A program made the translations under genes and the position numbers. This document shows positions 16,092 to 24,898 of a stretch of DNA of 37,219 nucleotides, one piece after another. Source of the DNA: Prevotellaceae bacterium. GTDB taxonomy: Bacteria; Bacteroidota; Bacteroidia; Bacteroidales; Bacteroidaceae. Where the stretch lies: positions 1-37,219 of the forward strand of contig JAJPYQ010000002.1 of NCBI GenBank assembly GCA_021204865.1, written 5' to 3'. Under the pieces are notes generated by a model. The model saw nothing but the letters and a program-made list of their open reading frames with translations. It was not told the DNA's origin and ran no database searches. How positions within the stretch are numbered: position 1 is the stretch's first letter; every line of letters begins with the position of its first letter.

Positions 16092-16243
16092 TTCCTGCTT
16101 TCTTCTTGTTTGTTCCTTAACGATACTAAGTTGTTACTTCACTGCTTCTGTGATTCACTAACCATCGCGCCCGTCCAAAGACACGACTATTAACACACAG
16201 TTGAAAGGCGCTCGTGACACGCCCCTCGATAATAATCGGCGTG

Positions 16244-16275
16244 CAAAGATACGCTTTTTTGCATTCGAGACAAAA
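16244..16275 (-). promoter_or_regulatory. promoter of the rplM operon, with a long leader
   Basis: TATCTTTG (16251-16244) lies exactly 19 nt downstream of TTTTG (16275-16271) on the minus strand, a near-perfect Bacteroidetes promoter. The transcript would have a leader of about 145 nt before rplM, long enough for an L13 autoregulatory site; I see no strong hairpin there. Confidence 0.85.
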
Positions 16276-16372
16276 TTAATCCACCTTTTTGCTCCCGAGA
16301 GGGCTAATTTGTGCCTCGCGTGCGCGCGTATATTATATAAAGGTATAGGGCGGGAAGCTGCCTTGCCCGTCG

Positions 16373-16930
16373 CTAATCGGCAGGGGCGTTTATCTTGCAC
16401 TTCACCACGATGGCGTCGTCGAAGCCGCCTTTGTTGCGCAGCTCAGTAAGGAACTCCACCGCCTCGGTCTGCGTCTTGAAGTCGCCCACGTGGCATATCC
16501 ATCGGGGACTGACAAAGCGTGTGTAGGTGCTCAGCTCGGGGTAATAGGAGCGGACCTTTGCCTCCATCTGCTCCGCCTTAGCCTTGGCGTCGCGTGAGTT
16601 GCCGCCCACGTAGACCTGAATGCGGTAGCCGTTCATCCTCACTTTCTTGCCGCCGAGGGAAGACGAGCTTGCTGTCGAAGAGGAAATATCTGCGGGATCT
16701 GAGGCATTTCCTGCCGAGACGGAAGAGTTCGAGCCAGCGGAACCTGCGGCTTGACCTGCGTGTCGTGAGCCTCCGTTCACCAAGGCGTCAATCTCCGCGT
16801 CGTGGTGAAGCACCACGATCCCTTGGTTAGCCACCCGCCTCTGCAGCTTTGCCGTGAAGCTCTCCTGCGCTGATGCCACGCTGAGCGACACAGCGCAGGA
16901 GAGCAGCAGCAATATTCGTCTTGCCATCAT
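16373..16930 (-). CDS. SPOR-domain exported protein
   Basis: A 185-residue protein with a Sec signal (RRILLLLSCAVSLSVASAQ), a linker rich in Ser/Ala/Gly and a C-terminal SPOR domain from about residue 98 (NGYRIQVYVGGNSRDAKAKA to FDDAIVVKCKI). SPOR domains bind denuded peptidoglycan glycan strands, often at division sites. It is last in the DUF1599-DoxX-tpiA-SPOR operon, 16 nt after tpiA. The first two codons are both ATG, so the start is 16930 or 16927. Confidence 0.88.
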   Translation of the reverse strand: MMARRILLLLSCAVSLSVASAQESFTAKLQRRVANQGIVVLHHDAEIDALVNGGSRHAGQAAGSAGSNSSVSAGNASDPADISSSTASSSSLGGKKVRMNGYRIQVYVGGNSRDAKAKAEQMEAKVRSYYPELSTYTRFVSPRWICHVGDFKTQTEAVEFLTELRNKGGFDDAIVVKCKINAPAD

Positions 16931-16946
16931 CCGCCTGAATCGAGCT

Positions 16947-17705
16947 CTACTTCCAAGCGTCGATGATGCCCTTGAAGTCAGCGCACTTCAGCGAAGCGCC
17001 GCCAATCAAGCCGCCGTCCACATCGGGCTTCGAGAATATCTCCTTGGCGTTCGACGGTTTGCAAGAGCCACCGTAAAGGATGGACAGCTCCTCGGCTGCC
17101 GGTTCTCCAAAGCGACCTGCCATCACGCCACGGATAAAGGCGTGCATATCCTCGGCCTGTTCGGCGGTGGCCGTCTTGCCAGTGCCGATTGCCCATACAG
17201 GCTCGTAAGCGAGGATAACGTTCTTTAGCTGCTTAGCCGTAAGGTCGAAGAGAGAATCAGCCAGCTGACCAGCCACAACCTCGTTCTGCTTACCAGCCTC
17301 ACGCTCCTCAAGCACCTCGCCGATGCAGAAGATAACCTTCAGGCCATTGTCGAGAGCAAGGTGCAGTTTCTCCTTAAGTATCTCGGCCGTCTCGTGATAA
17401 TAAGCCCTACGCTCGCTGTGTCCGAGGATGACGTACTGCGCTCCTGTGCTCTTCACCTGCGAGGCGCTTACCTCGCCCGTGTAAGCTCCCTTCTCCTTGT
17501 CGGCACAGTTCTCAGCGCCCAAGCCGATGACCGTACCTTCCGTAACGGAAGCCAGTGTGGCGAGATGGATGAAAGGAGTGCAAATCACCACGTCACAGTT
17601 AGGTGTCTCAGCAGCCAGTGCCGCCTTCAAATCGTTGGCCAAAGCCACGCCTTCTTGCAGGCTCAGGTTCATCTTCCAGTTGCCTGCCACAATTTTCTTT
17701 CTCAT
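16947..17705 (-). CDS. tpiA: triosephosphate isomerase
   Basis: A 252-residue glycolytic enzyme interconverting dihydroxyacetone phosphate and glyceraldehyde 3-phosphate. The active-site residues are visible: Lys11 in GNWKMN, His96 in LGHSERR and Glu168 in [13 protein letters not shown]. It overlaps the upstream DoxX gene by 4 nt (ATGA). Length is standard. Confidence 0.98.
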   Translation of the reverse strand: MRKKIVAGNWKMNLSLQEGVALANDLKAALAAETPNCDVVICTPFIHLATLASVTEGTVIGLGAENCADKEKGAYTGEVSASQVKSTGAQYVILGHSERRAYYHETAEILKEKLHLALDNGLKVIFCIGEVLEEREAGKQNEVVAGQLADSLFDLTAKQLKNVILAYEPVWAIGTGKTATAEQAEDMHAFIRGVMAGRFGEPAAEELSILYGGSCKPSNAKEIFSKPDVDGGLIGGASLKCADFKGIIDAWK

Positions 17706-18895
17706 GTTTCTACGTTTGTTTGTTGGTTTATACTGTGTTTCCTTAATCTATTCAGGTATTTGCCGCCTGCCCACACCCTGTCGACAAAAGCGAAGACGAA
17801 GAGCGGCACGAAGAACCACACGAGCAAAAGCAAAGAGCCTCGGATATAGCCCCCATGCTGCGGCTCGCCAGCCTTAAGCTCTTCGATGGGAGCCGTGAGA
17901 GAACCGGCGTCGGGCAAGGCGGAATTCGGCCATTTCTTCACTATCGCTCCGCCGTTGAGCAGCAGAAGTCCGGGATTTGACCGTATGACCGTCTTCAGAA
18001 CTATGCCGTCCGTGAAGGCAAAGCTATACTCCGCACCTGTCATGTCCTGCCATCTTTCTATCGCATCCGCCTCGCTGCTCGTCAGGCAAAGGAAGGGATA
18101 GCCCTCCTTCTCGCAATACTCATAGATATTGTTTATGTCGTCCACAGCCCCGTCGTCGGCAGTCTCCAGGTAAGGGGCAACGAGCAGGAACTTATAGCCA
18201 GGCTGCTCAAGCCAGGAGATTGTTATGTCCTCGCCGTCGGGCGTGTCGATACTGAAGTCAGCGTACTTAGGCTCTGCGGCATTTCCTGTCCATTCTTCCT
18301 CGATGGCACGTGGCAAGTCAACGCCCACGTGGTAAGGGCGGAAGTCAATCACGGGCAGTCGGTAGATGCAATATAGAGCCAGCACGAGCGAGAAGGCGAC
18401 GGAGTAAATGGATATGGTCCACTGGTTGCGCTCTGATATAAAGCGTGTCATCTTGCGGGGCGTCCATACTGCCACAGCCGAAGCAGCGAGCAGTATGACG
18501 TTTTTCCAGAACGTCTGCCAGTTGCTCAGCACGAGAGCGTCGCCAAAACAGCCGCAGTCCACCACCACGTCAGTCAGGGCTATGTAAAGAGTCAGCGGTG
18601 TCACCACAAGCATAAAGATAAGTGACACGATGGAAGTAAGCCGCCTGCGGATGCCGAAGAACAGGTTTATGCCGATAAAGAATTCGACCATCGCTATGAC
18701 GACCGCTAAGACCAGCGGCAAGAACATAGGGAGCAACGCCGAGAGACCGAATTCACTCGCATAATCCTCAAGCTTGTACTGGAAGCCGCGCGGGTCAATC
18801 AGTTTCACCGTACCCGAGAAGATGAATGTCAGGGCCAGCACGAAGCGGCAGACGTTCACGGCTAACCAGCAGAGACTACTCCTTACACTCCTCAC
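17702..18895 (-). CDS. DoxX/MauE-like membrane protein, BT_3928 family
   Basis: A 397-residue protein with an N-terminal DoxX-like four-helix membrane unit (about residues 10-145, [20 protein letters not shown]), a CXC pair in [10 protein letters not shown] (Cys114, Cys116), a fifth helix near 155-175, a soluble middle (about 185-350) whose shape suggests a degenerate thioredoxin-like domain, and a final helix near 360-378. DoxX/MauE proteins are linked to periplasmic redox; the exact role here is unknown. It starts with GTG inside the end of the DUF1599 gene (20-nt overlap), where AGGAG motifs occur, so the true start could be a little downstream. Confidence 0.82.
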   Translation of the reverse strand: MRSVRSSLCWLAVNVCRFVLALTFIFSGTVKLIDPRGFQYKLEDYASEFGLSALLPMFLPLVLAVVIAMVEFFIGINLFFGIRRRLTSIVSLIFMLVVTPLTLYIALTDVVVDCGCFGDALVLSNWQTFWKNVILLAASAVAVWTPRKMTRFISERNQWTISIYSVAFSLVLALYCIYRLPVIDFRPYHVGVDLPRAIEEEWTGNAAEPKYADFSIDTPDGEDITISWLEQPGYKFLLVAPYLETADDGAVDDINNIYEYCEKEGYPFLCLTSSEADAIERWQDMTGAEYSFAFTDGIVLKTVIRSNPGLLLLNGGAIVKKWPNSALPDAGSLTAPIEELKAGEPQHGGYIRGSLLLLVWFFVPLFVFAFVDRVWAGGKYLNRLRKHSINQQTNVET

Positions 18896-19436
18896 CGAAC
18901 GTCATTTTTATCAGTCCGAAGACCGCGTAGTTCATTATGTCCATATAGTTGGCGTCGATGCCTTCCGACACCAGTGTCTGCCCGCTCAGCTCCTCAATCT
19001 GCTTCGCGCGGAACACCTTCATCAGGATAAGATCCGTGTAGCTTGTCGTCCGCATACTGCGCCAAGCCTCGTCGTAGTCGTGGTTCTTGCGGAGCATCAG
19101 CTGAAGAGTTTTCTCCGCCCATCGGTCGTAAGCCAGAAGAGCTTGCTCCGTTGTCATATCGCAGGCAGTCTCGGCGTAGCCAAATTCCAGTTGAATGAGG
19201 CCGATAAGCGAGTAGTTCACCAGCCCTATCAATTCGGAGCGTATCCCCTCGTCTATGCAGGCCACGCCCTTCATCTCTATGCTTCGTATGCGGTTTGCCT
19301 TAATGTAAATCTGGTCCGTCACGCTGGGAATGCGCATTATCCTCCACGCTGCGCCGTAGTCGTGCAGCTTCTTGGCGAAAAGCTCACGGCATTCTGCCAG
19401 CACTTTTCTGAACTGCTCTTCGGTGTTCATAGGCAT
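18876..19436 (-). CDS. DUF1599-domain protein, internally duplicated
   Basis: A 186-residue protein with two similar halves: KLHDYGAAWRIMRIPSVTDQ near residue 20 and KNHDYDEAWRSMRTTSYTDL near 113, each followed by an IxKxxRxxxIE segment. This is the DUF1599 (nucleotide modification associated domain 1) layout; biochemistry is not established. It is first in the tpiA operon, the position I recall from Bacteroides. An alternative ATG two codons downstream (19430) exists. No clear promoter was found in 19437-19564, a gap that holds nothing else I recognise. Confidence 0.85.
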   Translation of the reverse strand: MPMNTEEQFRKVLAECRELFAKKLHDYGAAWRIMRIPSVTDQIYIKANRIRSIEMKGVACIDEGIRSELIGLVNYSLIGLIQLEFGYAETACDMTTEQALLAYDRWAEKTLQLMLRKNHDYDEAWRSMRTTSYTDLILMKVFRAKQIEELSGQTLVSEGIDANYMDIMNYAVFGLIKMTFGEECKE

Positions 19437-19564
19437 ATTTTCAGCTGGGAGTAGGATACTTCAAAGCCACCCCCGCAGGAGTGGCAGTTGATTAGTTGCG
19501 GGCCTCGACCCATATTGAAGGCGTAACATCATCACGCCACTGTTGATTTCCTCGCCCCGCCGCC

Positions 19565-20512
19565 TTACGAACACTTGATTATCTGCCCGAGCCTCAGCAC
19601 CTTGTTCTTGGAAATGTTGTTAAGCTTGCAGAGTTTGTCGACGGTGGTGTGATATTTTTTTGCGATTGACGAGAGTGTGTCGCCCTGCTTCACCTTATAA
19701 ATCTGCCCACGTGAGCTGCGCTGCATCTGCTGAGCTTGGAACTGGCGGCTCTCGTTCGCCTTCTGTGCGTCGTCGCTCTCGGTCTCTTCACTGAATGCGA
19801 GGTCGTGAGTGCCGAGGAAACCGCTGTGCCCGTTTGCGCGGAACACGTAAGTGTCACCCCTCACGTCGTGTGCCTCAAACGAGAACAACACCTCCGGATT
19901 GATGAACTCGCCAAGGAAACGCGTCTCGAAATGCAGATGCGAGCCAGTGCTTCTGCCAGTGCTTCCGCCCAGGCCAATGGGATCGCCAGCCTTTACCATC
20001 TGGTCTTCCTTCACAAGCTGCTTGGACATGTGGCCATAGAGCGTCTCCAATCCGTTGGCGTGACGTATCATGACGTACTTGCCATAGCCTCTCCCGTCGT
20101 ACTTCACCACGCGCACCTTGCCGTCGAACGCAGCTCTGATCGTGTCTCCGACGTAGACTTTTATGTCAGTTCCATAATGCTTGCGGCGGAACTTCGGGCG
20201 GTAACCGAACCCGGATGTCACGAGACGGCTGTCGCACGGCATACAGAAATGGCTCAGGTCAATGGTATATTCCTGGGGCAACTCTGTATTGTAGTGCACG
20301 TACTCGTTTGTCCATGAGGGATAAAGGTTAAGCATTGTGGGGTCACCCAACTGCTCTCTTGAGCGGAGGTCGGTGATGGAGATGGAGTCAATGGCTCGGA
20401 GTTTGTTGTCAATCGGCAGGGCATTCACCATCTTATCCTGCCCGAAAGCAGGCAAGACTGCAAGGAGTGCCGCCGAGAATAAGGCGTTTCTTGTGGTTTT
20501 CCTTACACTCAT
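19565..20512 (-). CDS. M23 metallopeptidase with C-terminal LysM
   Basis: A 315-residue exported peptidoglycan hydrolase or regulator. A signal peptide (residues 1-24) precedes a LytM/M23 domain at about 95-210 with the zinc ligands His112 and Asp116 (RKHYGTDI) and His194 in SHLHFE; His161 is in LYGHMS. All zinc motifs are intact, so it should be active. A LysM domain (about 272-315, YKVKQGDTLSSIAKKY) binds the glycan. It is probably a single-gene transcript with its own promoter. Confidence 0.93.
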   Translation of the reverse strand: MSVRKTTRNALFSAALLAVLPAFGQDKMVNALPIDNKLRAIDSISITDLRSREQLGDPTMLNLYPSWTNEYVHYNTELPQEYTIDLSHFCMPCDSRLVTSGFGYRPKFRRKHYGTDIKVYVGDTIRAAFDGKVRVVKYDGRGYGKYVMIRHANGLETLYGHMSKQLVKEDQMVKAGDPIGLGGSTGRSTGSHLHFETRFLGEFINPEVLFSFEAHDVRGDTYVFRANGHSGFLGTHDLAFSEETESDDAQKANESRQFQAQQMQRSSRGQIYKVKQGDTLSSIAKKYHTTVDKLCKLNNISKNKVLRLGQIIKCS

Positions 20513-20583
20513 CTCAGGTATTAGTTATATCGATTGGATTGTTTCACGCAGTCAGTATCCGTCATTTCTCACTCTGAACGCTG

Positions 20584-20614
20584 CAAAGTTAGCGAAAAAC
20601 GAGCGTAATGGCAA
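20584..20614 (-). promoter_or_regulatory. promoter of the M23/LysM gene
   Basis: On the minus strand TAACTTTG (20591-20584) lies 20 nt downstream of TTG (20614-20612). The start codon follows about 70 nt later. Confidence 0.75.
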
Positions 20615-20814
20615 GCGAACCAACAGGTTTTCTTGGATTTTAATTTTAAAAAGTCAACGGGAGGGCGGAAACAGGGCAACTGACACCCGCAAAATGTTAG
20701 CAGGGCGTCGGAGAATGACGTGCGGGAAGGTGGCGAACGACCGCGCATTCTTTTTCCCTCGACCGCACGGGACGATGCCCCTCGACCTGCGAGGCGATGC
20801 GTATGGACACGGAT

Positions 20815-21190
20815 GTTAACCCCGAAGGGGTTGCATTTTCGTAACCGCCAGAAGAACGGAGTTCTTCCCGAAAACAACGAGTTGCTCGCATTAGCGAGCG
20901 TAGCGACACCCCCGGATCAAGGCGTTAGCCTTGTTAGTGCCGAACGCTCGTGCAAGCGAGAGAAGTGGAACTTGTTCGCTCTTCCGAGCCATAGAGAGCT
21001 GGAAGCTCTCCCGAAAACAACGAATTGCTCGCGAAGCGAGTGTCGCCGAAAGCCATGTACTGCCCATATTAGCCACGACTTATAGTGCGAAAACACCGTG
21101 TTAATGGGTTGAACCATCGGCACAAATTAGTATCATGCCGTTTACCGGGGGTGTCGCTACGCTCGACCCCCGGCTATGCATATGTAGCCC
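20815..21190. repeat. palindrome-rich non-coding spacer
   Basis: This spacer is packed with small hairpins: AACCCCGAAGGGGTT, AGAACGGAGTTCT, GCTCGCATTAGCGAGC, AAGGCGTTAGCCTT and GAGAGCTGGAAGCTCTC. A 21-nt segment near 20896-20916 recurs inverted near 21146-21166. Positions 20942-20965 match the reverse complement of 37001-37024 with one mismatch. Open frames across it look like by-products of the repeats. Together with 20615-20814 and the array that follows, it makes a stretch of nearly 900 nt without a supportable gene. Confidence 0.75.
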
Positions 21191-21230
21191 CTTCGTGGCT
21201 CGTTAGCGAGACGACGGCAAACATCTGCCA

Positions 21231-21428
21231 AGGCAATGGCAAAATCTTCACGAGGCGATGGCAAAGACATCACGAGAACCTGACGAAATCTTCACGATGA
21301 ATTGGCTAAAACTTCACGAGAACTTGGCTAAAACTTCACGAGAACTTGGCTAAAACTTCACGAGAACTTGGATAAAACTTCACGAGGAATTGGCGAAGTT
21401 CTCACGGGACGATGGCGAGACATACACG
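21231..21428. repeat. tandem array of nine 22-nt units
   Basis: Nine consecutive 22-nt units, each ending in CACG with a TTGGC or similar core. The middle four are nearly identical (AGAACTTGGCTAAAACTTCA) and the outer ones progressively degenerate. The array lies about 40 nt beyond the end of the queD-proBA operon. Confidence 0.92.
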
Positions 21429-21467
21429 ATGTCTCGATAAATTACTGGCGGCCACTAATGCGGGAGG

Positions 21468-21692
21468 TCACTCCTTGGGCTTCACCGTACGGGTGGTGTG
21501 ATACTGAAGAATGCCCGTCGAATCGCGGCTTTCCTCCACAGTCACCTCGATGATGCTGCTGTCCGTCTCCACGATTGTAGTGCCTGTCTTAGCGTGCGGA
21601 TGGTGAAATCTTTTATAAGTCACATAGCCCACGAGTATCAACAGTATAGCGATCATCGCGACGACCTTCATCTTGTTCGATCTCTCATTCAT
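21468..21692 (-). CDS. small single-pass membrane protein
   Basis: A 74-residue protein with a short basic N-terminus (MNERSNKMK), one transmembrane helix (about residues 9-25, VVAMIAILLILVGYVTY) and a C-terminal tail of about 48 residues rich in Thr, Ser and Glu. It begins 24 nt after the proBA stop and is the last gene of that operon. I recognise no family. Hydrophobicity pattern and placement favour a real gene over a chance frame. Confidence 0.6.
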   Translation of the reverse strand: MNERSNKMKVVAMIAILLILVGYVTYKRFHHPHAKTGTTIVETDSSIIEVTVEESRDSTGILQYHTTRTVKPKE

Positions 21693-21716
21693 AAGTCATT
21701 GAAATTATCTCAGCGG

Positions 21717-23780
21717 TCATCGCACCTGGCCACGCCCGTCGATGAGCCACTTGTAAGTAGTTATTTCCTCCAAAGCCATCGGCCCTCTCGCCCCAAGCTT
21801 CTGCGTGCTAATCCCTATCTCAGCGCCCATTCCGAACTGCCCTCCGTCGGTGAAGCTCGTGGGTGCGTTGACATAAACACAAGCAGCGTCAACCTTTTGT
21901 CGGAACATCCGCTGCGTCTCCTCGTCCTCGCTCACGAGACTCTCGCTGTGCCCGCTGCCGAACTGGGCGATGTGCCGCAGAGCCTCACGGATGTCCGCCA
22001 CGGTTCTCACTCCCATCCTCAGGCTCATCCACTCTGTCCGCCACGTCTTCTCCCCCTCGGCTCGGCGGAGAAGGCTGTCAGGATAACTGCCCGCAAGAGC
22101 ATTGTAAGCCTGCTCATCGGCAAAAATCTCCACGCCCTTCTCCCCTACCCTGCGCAAAAGAAGCGAAAGGTCCGCAAGTCGTTTCTCGCAGATCAGCAGA
22201 GTGTCGAGGGCGTTGCACACGCTCGGCCGTCGGGTCTTTGCGTTGTCAATGATGTTTACTCCAATGTCAAGGTCGCCCTTCTCGTCGAAATAGCAATGCA
22301 CCACACCAGCGCCAGTCTCGATGACAGGCACTCTTGCGTTGTTCCGCACAGTGTCTATCAGCCTTCTTCCGCCACGGGGTATGCACAAATCCACGTAGCC
22401 GACGGCATTCAGCAGCTCCTCCGTGGCCTCGTGCGTGGCGGGAAGCAGCTCCACAACACACGGATTAACGCCCATTCTCTGTAAGACATTATGTATAAGC
22501 TCCACGGCAGCCACGTTAGTGTTCTGTGCATCACGCCCGCCTTTCAGCACACATGCGCTGCCGGCCTTAAAGCAAAGGGAGAAGACATCGAAGGTCACAT
22601 TCGGCCTCGCCTCATATATCACGCCAATCACTCCGAAAGGAACGCTCACACGCCGCAAGTGCAAGCCATTCTCCAGCACACGCTCCTTGGTGACATTGCC
22701 GAGAGGCGAGGGAAGATCAGCAACGTGACGCATATCAGCCGCTATGTCCTTCAACCTTTGTGGCGTGAGCATCAGGCGATCGTAAAGGGGGTTTTCCTCC
22801 TTCATTCGGCTGAGATCAAGCCGATTCGCCCGCAGAATTTCCTCCTGCCGCTGGTCTATCTCGTCGGCCACTGCCCGAAGCAGCGCAGCTCTCTGCTGGT
22901 CGGTGAGCGACGACAGCACAGTGCTTGCCTGTTTGACTTGCTGGAAAAGAGCCTCCGTCTCGCTGGAAATCAGCGGCAAAACACCAATACTTTTTGCATT
23001 TTCCTTGCGGGCCGCAGGCAGGAACTCTGTATGCACTGTCGCCTCGGGCTGCGTCTCCAAATCAACAAGTATGTTGTCTCTCGTGCCGTTGGCAATAAGC
23101 ACTTTTATCCCTTGCGAGGCGACTTTTTGCGCAACCCGCAGCTTAGAGGCCATACCGCCCCTGCCGTTGCTGCTCTTAGCCGCACTGACCTTGACCCGGC
23201 ACTGGCTGCCAACCTCCACCCGTCTTATAACTTTGCTCGCCCCGTCTTGCGGGTCGCCGTCATAGACTCCGTCAACATTCGTCAATATCACCAGCTCGTC
23301 GCAGTCCGTCATCGCGGCAACCAAGCCCGAAAGCTCGTCGTTGTCGGTGAACATCAATTCGGTGATGCTCACAGTATCGTTCTCGTTAACGATGGGGACA
23401 ACGTTGTTCTGAAGCATCACTCCCACGCAGGCTTTCTGGTTGAGATACTCTTCTTCGGTTGAGAAGTTCTTCTTCATCGTCAGCACCTGCCCTACTTTCA
23501 CACCGAACTCTCGGAACAAATCGTAGTAGAGCTGCATAAGCTTCACCTGACCCAAGGCGGCAAACAGCTGCCTTTGCTCCACGTTGTCCAGCTCATGCCC
23601 AGCGTTAAGCTCGCCCTTTCCGCAGACCACCGCCCCGGATGACACCATAATCACCTCGCAGCCCTGCCTGAGAAGCCACACTATCTGGTCGACGATGGAC
23701 GACATTCTCGTAACGTCTATCTTCCCGTCGGGGCGGGTCAGGACATTGCTGCCCACCTTCACAAGCACTCTTTTCCTCAT
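21717..23780 (-). CDS. proBA: fused glutamate 5-kinase / gamma-glutamyl phosphate reductase (P5CS-like)
   Basis: A single 687-residue frame joins both early steps of proline synthesis. Residues 1 to about 262 are ProB: KVGSNVL, MVSSGAVVCGKG, VNENDTVS, FTDNDELSG and LTNVDGVYDGDP, without the C-terminal PUA domain. Residues from about 275 to 687 are ProA, with EARPNVTFD, VLKGGRDAQNTN, catalytic Cys522 in RRPSVCNALDTLL and the terminal GPMALEEITTYKW. The two-step fusion channels the unstable glutamyl phosphate in eukaryotic P5CS, whereas most bacteria keep two genes. The frame is continuous with all motifs intact. It overlaps folE by 4 nt. Confidence 0.93.
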   Translation of the reverse strand: MRKRVLVKVGSNVLTRPDGKIDVTRMSSIVDQIVWLLRQGCEVIMVSSGAVVCGKGELNAGHELDNVEQRQLFAALGQVKLMQLYYDLFREFGVKVGQVLTMKKNFSTEEEYLNQKACVGVMLQNNVVPIVNENDTVSITELMFTDNDELSGLVAAMTDCDELVILTNVDGVYDGDPQDGASKVIRRVEVGSQCRVKVSAAKSSNGRGGMASKLRVAQKVASQGIKVLIANGTRDNILVDLETQPEATVHTEFLPAARKENAKSIGVLPLISSETEALFQQVKQASTVLSSLTDQQRAALLRAVADEIDQRQEEILRANRLDLSRMKEENPLYDRLMLTPQRLKDIAADMRHVADLPSPLGNVTKERVLENGLHLRRVSVPFGVIGVIYEARPNVTFDVFSLCFKAGSACVLKGGRDAQNTNVAAVELIHNVLQRMGVNPCVVELLPATHEATEELLNAVGYVDLCIPRGGRRLIDTVRNNARVPVIETGAGVVHCYFDEKGDLDIGVNIIDNAKTRRPSVCNALDTLLICEKRLADLSLLLRRVGEKGVEIFADEQAYNALAGSYPDSLLRRAEGEKTWRTEWMSLRMGVRTVADIREALRHIAQFGSGHSESLVSEDEETQRMFRQKVDAACVYVNAPTSFTDGGQFGMGAEIGISTQKLGARGPMALEEITTYKWLIDGRGQVR

Positions 23781-24361
23781 CCTTCCGCCTTTATCATCGC
23801 AAGGAATTCAGCCCTGAGCGCTGCGCTTTCCTTGAACGCTCCCGTGTAATAGCTCACTCCCATATCACCGTGGCTGCGCACTCCCCGCATACTTTTGCAA
23901 AGGTGCTGCCCTCTCAAGACGATGGCGAAGCCGAGAGCCGTGCCCTCGAGCGCCTCGTCGAGCATATCCACCACGTCTTTAGCCAGCCTCTCCTGCATTT
24001 GCAATCGGGCGGCACAATAGCCAACCACCCGCGCGACCTTGCTGATTCCGAGCAAAAGTCCGTCGGGCGAGGGCAGATAAGCAAAGTAATACTGACCGAA
24101 GAACGGCAGGATGTGATGCTCGCACATACTGTAGAACTCGCCCGTGTCGAACACCATCTGCTCCGACTGCGCAGAGTTTCTGAAGGTAGTCACGTGGGGG
24201 CGCTTCGATGGATTGTAGCCACGGAATATCTCCTTCCACATCCTTATGATGCGGTCGGGCGTGTCTTTGAGCCCCTCTCTGTCGGGGTCTTCGCCAATAG
24301 CCGTGATGAGAAACCTCAGCGCACGTTTAATATCTTGTGTGTCTGCATTGACAGTTTCCAT
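23777..24361 (-). CDS. folE: GTP cyclohydrolase I
   Basis: A 194-residue enzyme making 7,8-dihydroneopterin triphosphate from GTP. Motifs GEDPDREGLKDTPDRI, the zinc ligands Cys80 and His83 (SMCEHHILPF) and Cys155 (GQHLCKSMRGV), and RLQMQERLA are present. The product feeds folate synthesis and also QueD. The position after queD and queE suggests supply of preQ0 synthesis; another folE could exist elsewhere. The only usable start gives a 46-nt overlap with the end of queE. Confidence 0.95.
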   Translation of the reverse strand: METVNADTQDIKRALRFLITAIGEDPDREGLKDTPDRIIRMWKEIFRGYNPSKRPHVTTFRNSAQSEQMVFDTGEFYSMCEHHILPFFGQYYFAYLPSPDGLLLGISKVARVVGYCAARLQMQERLAKDVVDMLDEALEGTALGFAIVLRGQHLCKSMRGVRSHGDMGVSYYTGAFKESAALRAEFLAMIKAEG

Positions 24362-24885
24362 ATCGGATGCTTTAATACGTAGTCTAATGTCTTGCTTCTT
24401 ATCTCTTCGTTGCGACTCGCGTCTCCAGTGTCAACGGGTTGCAGGCTCTTGAGCCGTGACTTTGTCGTTTCGTACTGGCTGACATCTTGCCCCCAGTACA
24501 CTATCTTCAGCTCGTCTATCCGCTGGACGTGAGGCTCTTCCCCGCCTTTCGGGGAGCAGGTCACCCAGTCCACCTCCGCCCCTTCGGGCAGCGGCAGTGT
24601 GCCGTTCGTCTCGAGGTGAATGCTAAAGCCCGCTGTCTTCAGGGCGCGGGTAAGCGAGGCTGTGAGCTGAAGCAGCGGCTCCCCTCCCGTGACAATTATA
24701 TTCTTTGCGGGAAACTCTTGCGCTCGTTCCACAATCTCTTGCTCAGTCATCTCAGCGAACCGCCCGAAGTCGGTGTCGCAGAAGGGACAGTTTCTGTTGC
24801 AGCCCGCCAGTCGCAGGAACACGGCAGGTAGTCCGGTGTGCGCTCCCTCGCCTTGGATTGAATAGAATATCTCGTTCACTCTCAT
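24316..24885 (-). CDS. queE: 7-carboxy-7-deazaguanine synthase
   Basis: A 189-residue radical-SAM enzyme that converts 6-carboxytetrahydropterin to 7-carboxy-7-deazaguanine for preQ0/queuosine. The cluster motif CX3CX2C (Cys29, Cys33, Cys36 in AGCNRNCPFCDT) is present, as are NEIFYSIQGEG at the N-terminus and the typical end MQTHKILNVR. ATG at 24885 matches the family start; an ATG nine codons upstream (24912) would overlap queD by 14 nt and is possible. Confidence 0.94.
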   Translation of the reverse strand: MRVNEIFYSIQGEGAHTGLPAVFLRLAGCNRNCPFCDTDFGRFAEMTEQEIVERAQEFPAKNIIVTGGEPLLQLTASLTRALKTAGFSIHLETNGTLPLPEGAEVDWVTCSPKGGEEPHVQRIDELKIVYWGQDVSQYETTKSRLKSLQPVDTGDASRNEEIRSKTLDYVLKHPIWKLSMQTHKILNVR

Positions 24886-24898
24886 CGGAAGCCGCTGG

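Noticed and set aside
19437..19564. Possible tRNA or small RNA before the DUF1599 gene
   Set aside because: No cloverleaf, T-loop motif or terminator hairpin could be drawn by eye.
20569..21085. Several open frames of 60-121 residues on both strands in the spacer after the M23 gene
   Set aside because: They cover palindromes and repeat words, change composition abruptly and lack plausible starts, so they look like repeat by-products.
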